DNA of 64,000 bases. Origin: Pseudomonas fluorescens. Its GTDB lineage: Bacteria; Pseudomonadota; Gammaproteobacteria; Pseudomonadales; Pseudomonadaceae. The stretch lies in NCBI RefSeq assembly GCF_001708445.1, contig NZ_CP015637.1, positions 3,845,001 to 3,909,000 on the forward strand, in the 5' to 3' direction. The notes below the pieces were generated by a model. It was given only the letters and a program-made list of their open reading frames with translations, was not told the origin of the DNA and ran no database searches. The position numbers were made by a program, and so were the translations under genes. The stretch's first letter is position 1. Each line of letters opens with the position of its first letter. Below, one piece after another: positions 35,266 to 41,965 of this stretch.

Positions 35266-35697
35266 ATGTTCGAACGTAACAAACTGGTTCCGGAGTTAAT
35301 GGTCACCAACCTGGATAGCAGCCTGGCTTTTTGGGTTTCTCTTCTGGGGTTCAAAGTAGCTTATCAACGTTCGGATGACGGATTTGCGTACCTTGATTTG
35401 AATGGTGCTCAAGTAATGCTTGAGCAGATTGATCCGGACGCGGGTCAATGGCTGACTGCGCCATTGACCAAACCGTTTGGAAGAGGCATCAACCTACAGA
35501 TTGATGTTGAGGCTGTCGCACCCATCATCCAAAAACTTGTTCAGGCTGGATTTCCACTCTATCGAGAATGCAAAGACACCTGGTATCGGGCTGACAAAAT
35601 AGAAGTAGGTCAGCGCGAATTCATCGTCCAGGATCCCGATGGTTATCTCGTAAGGTTGGTAGAGCGGTTGGGTGAGAGACCGGCTTGCTCAATCTGA
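35266..35697 (+). CDS. VOC-family protein, bleomycin-resistance-like
   Basis: The 143-residue protein has the paired beta-alpha-beta-beta-beta layout of glyoxalase/bleomycin-binding proteins: LVPELMVTNLDSSLAFWVSLLGFKVAYQR, DGFAYLDLNGAQVMLEQ and a second half ending REFIVQDPDGYLVRLVE. Bleomycin-binding members sequester the drug as dimers; other VOC proteins are enzymes. Metal residues typical of glyoxalase I are not obvious. Function otherwise undetermined. Confidence 0.85.
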   Translation: MFERNKLVPELMVTNLDSSLAFWVSLLGFKVAYQRSDDGFAYLDLNGAQVMLEQIDPDAGQWLTAPLTKPFGRGINLQIDVEAVAPIIQKLVQAGFPLYRECKDTWYRADKIEVGQREFIVQDPDGYLVRLVERLGERPACSI

Positions 35698-35992
35698 ACC
35701 TAAGCCAAGCCGACCGTCAGCTTTGGGTCTTTTTCAGCCGGTCGCGACAGGCAAAAATCGGCCAGGAGCAGACATTCGAGACAGGCTAGCTATGGGCTAT
35801 TTTCGGAGTTTGTTGATGGGGCTGGGGGGCTCCCTTGTCTCATTCTCCAAGGTCCCTCTCTAGGAGCCCTCCAACGCCAGTCGTCGCTTCGGCGTAGCTA
35901 GGCTGGCTGATAACGCCCTTTTTTCAGCGCAAAAGGGCCAGCGTGAAAGTGGCTGCACAAACAGCGGCCATCCTATACCAGGCCCGGTCGGC
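35698..35992. other. Gap with a dispersed repeat copy
   Basis: No gene seen. It carries ATCGGCCAGGAGCAGACATTC near 35757, a member of the dispersed CTGC/GGCC-type repeats, and short dyads near 35718-35750. Confidence 0.35.
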
Positions 35993-36709
35993 TTATTGCC
36001 CAGCCTGGCTGACAGGGGTAACGCTGCGGGTGTGATAATCGCCCGACGAGTCCTGGATGCAGTAATTCGGGGACATCGGTTTTTCCTCGCCGGCTTTCAA
36101 CTCAACCACCTCATTGCGGCACGTTGTCTGGAATGTTTGCGACTGGAATGCCTGCCGGACTTCATAGTCGGCGCCTGCGCGTGGCACGAAACTGACGGGT
36201 GCTGATGAGCAACTGGACCCGGATGTGACGAACGCCACAAACACGATCAGCGGCTGCCCGGCCGGGACCACACGTTCATCGAAGTACCTGCGCGTCTCAT
36301 CGATCTTCGCGCTGACCGGGGAGGCCGGCATGCCGATGACATTGTTCTGGTAGTCGGAAGGCCACATGCCGAAGATATCCATGCTCTGACCGCTGGGCTC
36401 GATACGCGAAGGATTCCATCCTTGCGGCCGCTCGCGGGCGGCCAGCGCTTTTCTGTAAGTGTCGTTGAAATACTGTTCGCAACTTTGGCCGGATACGAAA
36501 CCTGCGTATGCCCCTTGCCCGCTGATCAGGCGGATGCGCGCCGTACTGGCGGGGTCGTACTTGGCCATCTCGGCCGGGTTCTGGACATCGGTTTTCTTGA
36601 AGGTGCAGCCGCCGACAGCCAACGGCACGATGAGCAACAGCCCCAGGCGTGCGATGACAGTGCCCAAGCCGGTATGAATTGATGAGCGCTTGCTGGCGTC
36701 CTGCTTCAT
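35993..36709 (-). CDS. Hypothetical lipoprotein
   Basis: The 238-residue protein has a lipoprotein signal (VIARLGLLLIVPLAVGGC, Cys35) and a domain with RIRLISGQGAYAGFVSGQSCEQYFNDTYRKALAARERPQGW, several cysteines (CSSAP, TTCRNE, NYCIQD), and a C-terminal QAGQ. Ribosome site GGGAGAAAAT precedes ATG 36709. Family not recognised. It resembles in layout the lipoprotein at 48505 and the one at 36956, but I see no clear homology. Confidence 0.75.
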   Translation of the reverse strand: MKQDASKRSSIHTGLGTVIARLGLLLIVPLAVGGCTFKKTDVQNPAEMAKYDPASTARIRLISGQGAYAGFVSGQSCEQYFNDTYRKALAARERPQGWNPSRIEPSGQSMDIFGMWPSDYQNNVIGMPASPVSAKIDETRRYFDERVVPAGQPLIVFVAFVTSGSSCSSAPVSFVPRAGADYEVRQAFQSQTFQTTCRNEVVELKAGEEKPMSPNYCIQDSSGDYHTRSVTPVSQAGQ

Positions 36710-36955
36710 TATTTTCTCCCTGTTAGTGGCGCAACCTTGGTGATGGCGGGGTTTGGGCAGGCGTTTGCTTTCAAAGTTCGCGGGTTCGCATTGGATTGGG
36801 GCAAAGAAAGCATGGCGGCGGCCCTCTCTCTCCCGAAGTGTCGCGCGTACAGTCTACCCTGTTATGCTGATTCAGCAATCCGGCGTATAGATAAGATGCT
36901 ATACGGCATTAAGTGACAGGAATGTCGGCTAATTGATAGTTAGGGAAAACTGAGT

Positions 36956-37516
36956 ATGCGTCGCTTAATAGCCAATGGGTTTGTGTTTTTCAGCACTGCG
37001 ATACTCTGTTCCGGCTGCACATCTTATTCGTCCCAGCCGACAATCAACGAACCCGCTGAACCCGAAACACAAGAAATCATCTCCAGCTTCAGTTACGCAA
37101 TAAACTCCCCATGGAAAGACAGTCGCTTCGGCAAGGACGCATACTCAGCGACACTCAAAGTTATTCCCGATGCACAGGATACGGGCCCCAGCCTTGCCGC
37201 CCCGACCCTGCCGGAATTAGAAATAAAGATCTCGGAGTTCTCATCTGGCGGCGCTTGCGGACAAGATTACTTGGCGGGCCTGAGTCTGGGTTTGATCCCC
37301 AGTTGGTGTACGCGGACAAACCTTTTCAAGTTCAATTTTATATTGAATAAGGATCAGCGCTTTTGCAGGCAGAAAACCTACTCGATAAACGCCACGTCGT
37401 TTTCACATCTCACGATGATTCCGTTTGCACTATTCAATACGGACAATCAGCCATTGACGCTCTATCAGGCGGCGCTTAAAGATTTTCTTCGGATAGGTCA
37501 ATGTGCGACGCGTTGA
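36956..37516 (+). CDS. Hypothetical lipoprotein
   Basis: The 186-residue protein has a lipoprotein signal (VFFSTAILCSGC, Cys21) and a secreted domain with paired cysteines (SGGACGQDYLAGLSLGLIPSWCTRTNLFKFNF; KDQRFCRQKTY) and a C-terminal ALKDFLRIGQCATR. The GLSLGLIPSWC motif appears in pseudomonad lipoproteins of unknown function. A+T content is higher than average, consistent with acquired DNA. Confidence 0.7.
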   Translation: MRRLIANGFVFFSTAILCSGCTSYSSQPTINEPAEPETQEIISSFSYAINSPWKDSRFGKDAYSATLKVIPDAQDTGPSLAAPTLPELEIKISEFSSGGACGQDYLAGLSLGLIPSWCTRTNLFKFNFILNKDQRFCRQKTYSINATSFSHLTMIPFALFNTDNQPLTLYQAALKDFLRIGQCATR

Positions 37517-37714
37517 GATGCATGTTAACAGGCTTTGTTTTGCGGCTACGAGGGACTCATTCCAGGCGTTGGGACGTTCAAAATTTATCTCTGGTGAGCG
37601 GCAGCGTTTGGCCGATCTCTGCCTGTCGCAAGGGCCGTAATAGAGAGCGGGTGCCCAGACATTCAAACCATACGAGTAGATAATCGACTGCTACTTCAGC
37701 CATTTCCAGTGCGT

Positions 37715-38005
37715 ATGAACAACGAATCTTCCCAACGCGAATCTACCGGCAGTGCAGCATATAACCTTGCGCAGGCCCACGGTGCCCGGCCCATGTCCGT
37801 TGATGGTTATCATCAAACGGTAGAACTGTGCTGTCGCGTCGCCTGCGGCTGGCTGTTCCGCTACAGGATCATTTGCAGCCTGGACATCCCAGCGCATGAC
37901 CAAGAGTCATTCGCTGGCGCTGTAGGTTGCTTGGTTGCTGACGACGGAGAGATATGTGATCTCTCAGGTCCGATGTTCATGGACATGCTTCATATGCTGG
38001 CATAG
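37715..38005 (+). CDS. Possible small hypothetical protein
   Basis: The 96-residue frame (MNNESSQRESTGSAAYNLAQ; CCRVACGWLFRYRIICSLDIPAHDQESFAGAVGCLVADDG) has no recognised domain and a weak ribosome site. An opposite-strand frame of 70 codons overlaps it. Cysteine-rich centre. Kept with low confidence because nothing else explains 37517-38476. Confidence 0.35.
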   Translation: MNNESSQRESTGSAAYNLAQAHGARPMSVDGYHQTVELCCRVACGWLFRYRIICSLDIPAHDQESFAGAVGCLVADDGEICDLSGPMFMDMLHMLA

Positions 38006-38093
38006 CTCGCGGAACCACCTTGACCGAACTCTGACGTTCACTATGTATGGGTGGGAGTCGACCCAGAGCTGCCGGTGGCGACAGGCAGTCATC

Positions 38094-38278
38094 GGCCGAT
38101 TCTGTTGAAAAAGTCGGCTTTTTCAGAACACAGCAGGATGGGCCCGTGAAAGCGCCTCTTCAGCACGTTTCTACGTGAAATCTCAGCCTGAAAGCTCTGC
38201 GGACATTCAAGATTTCAAACTCCGACGCGTACTTTGATGCCTCAAAAACTGCCGCCGACTTTTTCAACAGAATCGGCC
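38094..38278. repeat. Small element with 25-base inverted repeats (MITE-like)
   Basis: GGCCGATTCTGTTGAAAAAG continuing TCGGC (38094-38118) is the exact reverse complement of 38254-38278. The arms enclose 135 bases with no gene. Arm 1 runs on into a tight hairpin (GAAAAAGTCGGCTTTTTC). Arm 2 is part of the 32-base repeat also present at 30674-30705. This is the shape of a miniature inverted-repeat element or of two opposed copies of one dispersed repeat; target-site duplications were not found. Confidence 0.6.
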
Positions 38279-38288
38279 AAAAGCAGTC
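38257..38288 (+). repeat. 32-base dispersed repeat (second copy)
   Basis: Identical over 32 bases to 30674-30705, 7.6 kb away. It overlaps the right arm of the inverted-repeat element. Confidence 0.7.
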
Positions 38289-38476
38289 ACTCCGAATGCC
38301 TACGAAGTCAGGGGCGATTCAGGTGCCGCCGAAACATAAAAACTGTATGCCCGATAGTCACATCCCCCATGGAACCTTCCCAAAAAATGATGTCAATTTG
38401 ATAGCTCGTTACAACAACAAGATCATCTTGGATCAGTCAGCGTCAGGCTATTTCCTGACACCTTATGGAGAGAGTG

Positions 38477-38902
38477 ATGAGAGCTATCATTGCGATGTTA
38501 TTGATGTTGAGTACCTACGCCCATGCTGGTTGCGGCAACATCAATGACAGCGATCAACGCGCTTATTGCGAAGCCAGAACCAATGGCCAAAGCTGCGGCA
38601 ATATTCGCGACAACGACCTTCGGGCCAGTTGCTCGGCGGAAATGAACGGTCAAAGCTGCGGCAACATCCGTGACAGCGATCAACGCGCTTATTGCGAGGC
38701 CAAAACCAATGGCCAAAGCTGCGGCAATATTCGCGACAACGACCTTCGGGCCAGTTGCTCGGCGGAAATGAACGGTCAAAGCTGCGGCAACATCCGTGAT
38801 AGCGATCAACGCGCTTATTGCGAGGCCAAAACCAATGGCCAAAGCTGCGGCAACATTAAAGACAGCACCTTGCGTAACGAGTGTGATGCCATAAAGCGTT
38901 GA
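38477..38902 (+). CDS. Secreted Cys-rich tandem-repeat protein
   Basis: From ATG 38477 (GGAGAGAG upstream) the 141-residue protein has a signal peptide (MRAIIAMLLMLSTYAHA) and then six 21-residue units: CGNIxDSDQRAYCEAKTNGQ alternating with CGNIRDNDLRASCSAEMNGQ and ending CGNIKDSTLRNECDAIKR. Each unit carries two cysteines spaced by 12 residues, so each may form a disulfide loop. At DNA level the two-unit block of 126 bases is repeated almost exactly. The CxxIxDxDLRxxC theme is known to me from other secreted proteobacterial proteins of unknown function. Confidence 0.85.
   Translation: MRAIIAMLLMLSTYAHAGCGNINDSDQRAYCEARTNGQSCGNIRDNDLRASCSAEMNGQSCGNIRDSDQRAYCEAKTNGQSCGNIRDNDLRASCSAEMNGQSCGNIRDSDQRAYCEAKTNGQSCGNIKDSTLRNECDAIKR
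38585..38850 (+). repeat. 126-base tandem DNA repeat within the Cys-rich gene
   Basis: Blocks starting with GGCCAAAGCTGCGGCAATAT at about 38585 and 38711 are nearly identical (one GACAGC/GATAGC difference), and a third partial block follows at about 38837. The high identity implies recent expansion or homogenisation, so copy number may vary between strains. Confidence 0.85.
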
Positions 38903-38970
38903 TCTCCGAGTCACGCGGGACCAGCCGCTCTTCATCGACGCTGGACCCGCGCACTTGAACTCGTCAGTTG

Positions 38971-39432
38971 TTAAAGCGCCTGACGATTTCTTATCCTCGT
39001 GGCCACCTCTGCCCAATCGATACCGAAGTTCAGATGTACCTCACCACCTGTACGCCTTGGGTCCAGGTTGTGTGAAAACGGGCTGGATGCCTCCCGCCAT
39101 ATCCTTTTCCCTGTCGTGACTTCGAAGCCTAGATTAGGCACCTCGCAATCAAGTGCCTATCGTCAATGCCTTTGGCCGAAAGCGTTTCCGGAGGATAAAA
39201 ATTGGGGTCACACCACTGAGCCCGAGCCAAGATGGACGATTCGCTGCTGATCGTGGTCGTCCAGCCACAACCCTGCCCAGGATCCATCGCCCCCCGTCCT
39301 GAGGAATATTGAGAGCCGCTCGTTTACTCTGGGATCTTCGCAGGCCGTCCATCGAGCAGTATCGGCGGAGTCCGGAACGTGAAAGGCGGTGATAGCGCTG
39401 TTGTTGTATTCAGGTTCGGGATGCAAGTTCAT
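38971..39432 (-). pseudogene. Broken SMI1/KNR4-like gene
   Basis: From ATG 39432 the frame reads MNLHPEPEYNNSAITAFHVP, then TACEDPRVNERLSIFLRTGG, DGSWAGLWLDDHDQQRIVHL and GSGSVV before a stop at 39208. Sequence continues in shifted frames: CDPNFYPPETLSAKG, then GFEVTTGKRIW, HNLDPRRTGGEVHLNFGIDW and a stop at 38971. The first part resembles SMI1/KNR4 proteins, often immunity proteins of polymorphic toxins. At least two frame changes break the gene, so it is probably a relic; a sequencing error is possible. Confidence 0.6.
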
Positions 39433-39484
39433 GTCTTTCCTAATCATTGTCTTTAGCGAGCATCGTAAATGAAGCAGGATTGGC

Positions 39485-40339
39485 TCACGTTTCGTAAGCA
39501 ATGACGTAGCGGTTACCGCAGCGCTTGATATGAGCAAAGCCAAGCGAGCCCAAGTGCATGCCAGCAACCATCAAGTTGTCTGAACTGGCAACATCCAGCA
39601 CTCTCGTTCGCGTGGCCGCCGATAGCAGCGGGTCCTGGTCGAATACAATCGTGACATCGGGGCGGGCAATCTGAATCTGAGGAAAGTGAACGATATCGCC
39701 CCACACCAGCAGGTTGCCCACCCCGGACTCGAAGCAGTATCCGCAGTGCCCGACGGTATGCCCAGGCAACGGCATCGCGCTGATGCCTGGCAATACATCA
39801 TTGACGGTGAACGGGCGCAGGTTTTTCCGGTACCGCTCGAACACCCTTCGTGCAAACAGGAAGTTACCACGGGCGCGTTCACTGGCCTGGCCAAGATGGC
39901 CATCGTCCTCCCAGAACATTAGCTCTCGCTCGTGCACAACCAACTCAGCATTGACGAACGCCATCTCTCCCACTGCGTTCAACAAGCCACCGATGTGGTC
40001 GGGGTGCGCGTGGGTCAGCAGAATCGTGTCTATTTCGCCGGGCTTCACGCCAGCCACTGCAAGATTGGCCAGTAACTCGCCGCCCCATTGTTTGAAGCCT
40101 CCGGCCCCGGCGTCGATCAGAATCGTACGACCACGCCCACGCACCAGATAACAATTGATATGGATTGAGGCTGGATTGCTGATCCCGGCGGCTAACTGAA
40201 GCCGGGCCGCTTCCGTTGGTGTGATGTTGGCTAGAAAATCCAGGCTAGCACCCAGGTAGCCGTCGCTGATGGCTGTGATTGAATAATCGCCAATTTGCTG
40301 GCTGGGGAGTCTCCCACGAGGTAGGTCCACGTGACTCAT
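39485..40339 (-). CDS. Metallo-beta-lactamase-fold hydrolase
   Basis: The 284-residue protein has the metal-binding HxHxDH motif THAHPDHIGG (about residues 109-118), the second-site PGHTVGHCGY and WGDIVHFPQ, and an N-terminal INCYLVRGRGRTILIDAGAGG. This is the quorum-quenching/hydroxyacylglutathione-hydrolase-like branch with an unknown substrate. Its ATG (40339) overlaps the stop of the upstream gene in ATGA, so the two are co-translated; a divergent LysR gene is the likely regulator. Confidence 0.88.
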   Translation of the reverse strand: MSHVDLPRGRLPSQQIGDYSITAISDGYLGASLDFLANITPTEAARLQLAAGISNPASIHINCYLVRGRGRTILIDAGAGGFKQWGGELLANLAVAGVKPGEIDTILLTHAHPDHIGGLLNAVGEMAFVNAELVVHERELMFWEDDGHLGQASERARGNFLFARRVFERYRKNLRPFTVNDVLPGISAMPLPGHTVGHCGYCFESGVGNLLVWGDIVHFPQIQIARPDVTIVFDQDPLLSAATRTRVLDVASSDNLMVAGMHLGSLGFAHIKRCGNRYVIAYET

Positions 40340-40848
40340 GACTGTAACTGCGCAGTCATTGCACGATAGACATTCAGTCCCGGCAGATCGATGGCCCTGG
40401 CCTGAGCGCAATCCAGTTTGGCCAGCCAGCGGTGTGCAGGGGTACCGTCCAAAGCGACGGCGTGTAGCGCTATAGGTGTAAGGCCTGACTCAATAAGTAC
40501 TTGAGGGCCTTGTTCACTGACCAACAGGAATTCGTCCGCGCCCACGGCAACTGCCCGGTCCAGGCCGGCGTAGAGGTTGCGTCTCCAATCAGTGATGTGC
40601 GACTGCCAACGGGAAAAGTTGCCGCCCCCTTTTTGGCGGTACTCATCGCTCTGCAATACGGCCAGCGTGTCGACTGAATGCAGGGCCAAGTAGGCCGGAC
40701 AATCGCCGCTCAAGGCTTTGAATCGCTGTGAGGAGCTAAAACCACTCACCGAGATCAACGCGGGCAGTTTTTCCAGGCTGTAAAACGCATTCCACTCGGC
40801 TTCGCTGGCGGGATCGGCGTAGTTGCATTCGACTGTGTAAATCATCAT
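40336..40848 (-). CDS. DUF4286-like protein
   Basis: The 170-residue protein is a possible two-repeat ferredoxin-like fold: MIYTVECNYADPASEAEWNAFYSLEKLPALISVSGFSSSQRFKAL, with a conserved ALHSVDTLAVLQSDEYRQKGGGNFSRWQ, close to the DUF4286/EthD-like families. Overlaps the downstream metallo-hydrolase gene by four bases (ATGA). Divergent from the LysR gene at 40972. Role unknown, perhaps one step of an aromatic or ester degradation pathway. Confidence 0.75.
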   Translation of the reverse strand: MMIYTVECNYADPASEAEWNAFYSLEKLPALISVSGFSSSQRFKALSGDCPAYLALHSVDTLAVLQSDEYRQKGGGNFSRWQSHITDWRRNLYAGLDRAVAVGADEFLLVSEQGPQVLIESGLTPIALHAVALDGTPAHRWLAKLDCAQARAIDLPGLNVYRAMTAQLQS

Positions 40849-40971
40849 GGCACTTCACTTATTGATGTTTCATCATGCTAGCGGCACCCCAAGCAGCCAT
40901 AAAACGACTTTTCGGCACCCATCAGTGACTAAACATCAAGGTTGGTGCTTTGACTTGAACCAGGAAAGCCC

Positions 40972-41859
40972 ATGCGTCGAAAGCTCCCGAGTAACGCTGC
41001 CTTGATAGCCTTTGAAACAGCAGCCCGCCATGGCAGTTTTGCCCGTGCCGCAAACGAGTTGGCCCTGACCGAAGGCGCCATCAGTCGGCAGATAGGCCGC
41101 CTGGAAGCCTTTCTCGGCGTCACCCTATTCGAGCGCGTTGGCAACCGCGTACGGCTCTTACCTAATGGTGAGCGCTACGCTGCCCAAGTGCGCGAACTCC
41201 TCGACCGACTCGACAGGGACAGCCAGTACCTGATGGGACAGCCCAGCGACGGCGCAAGCCTTGATATCGCCGTCAGCCCAACGTTTGCCCTGCGCTGGCT
41301 AATTCCCAGGCTGTCTGGCTTTTGCGCGCAACACCCGAATATCTGCGTGCACCTGTCGGAACGCATGGAGCCATTCGTACTTGCCGGGAGTGGCTTTGAT
41401 GCCGCCATCCATTTTGAGCATCCGGCCTGGACAGGCATGCACACGCATCGCCTGTTGAACGAAGTATTAATTCCGGTTTGTCACCCTGCTCTCCTGAATC
41501 CCGGTGAGCAGGCAACGGCTCTGGATTCACTGCCGCGATTACACCGACGACAGAACCCGGATGCGTGGCAGCGCTATGCCCAGGAAACCGGGATTGTCCT
41601 GAGCAACCCAGCGATGGGCGCACGCTACGATTTGCACGCGATGTTGATCGAGGCTGCACTGGCGGGGCTCGGCGTGGCACTCGTACCGCGTCTGTACGTG
41701 GAAGCAGAGTTGGCGCAAGGCCGGCTGGTTGCGCCATGGCCCCAGGAGAAGAACATCGCCAAGACGTTTTGCCTCGTGTTACCCGAACCCCTTGAGCTAA
41801 GCCGCGCTCCCATCCAGGCCTTTGCGCATTGGCTGTTGGAGCAAGCGCAGGTGAAATAG
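40972..41859 (+). CDS. LysR-family (GcvA-like) regulator
   Basis: The 295-residue protein begins RRKLPSNAALIAFETAARHGSFARAANELALTEGAISRQIGRLEAFLGVTLFERVGNRVRL, the GcvA-like winged-helix start, followed by an effector domain with LDIAVSPTFALRWLIPRLSGFCAQHPNICV. Divergently transcribed from the DUF4286/metallo-hydrolase operon with 123 bases between, the usual LysR arrangement. Confidence 0.92.
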   Translation: MRRKLPSNAALIAFETAARHGSFARAANELALTEGAISRQIGRLEAFLGVTLFERVGNRVRLLPNGERYAAQVRELLDRLDRDSQYLMGQPSDGASLDIAVSPTFALRWLIPRLSGFCAQHPNICVHLSERMEPFVLAGSGFDAAIHFEHPAWTGMHTHRLLNEVLIPVCHPALLNPGEQATALDSLPRLHRRQNPDAWQRYAQETGIVLSNPAMGARYDLHAMLIEAALAGLGVALVPRLYVEAELAQGRLVAPWPQEKNIAKTFCLVLPEPLELSRAPIQAFAHWLLEQAQVK

Positions 41860-41965
41860 AGGCATACACATATCGAGTCCTTGTCTGGCGACTGCGCTTG
41901 CTTGCCGATCCGGTCGCCAAGGTGACGATTACCAATCGATAACTTTCGCAAGCAAGCGCAAGGCC

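Noticed and set aside
38296..38547. 83-codon frame upstream of the Cys-rich gene
   Set aside because: Overlaps the signal peptide of the better supported gene and has no recognisable feature.
38585..38850. CRISPR-like array
   Set aside because: Repeats are in frame, 126 bases long without unique spacers, and translate to regular protein units; no cas genes.
19524..39432. An intact genomic island with integrase and attachment sites
   Set aside because: No integrase, tRNA or flanking direct repeats could be found; composition and relics alone do not define borders.
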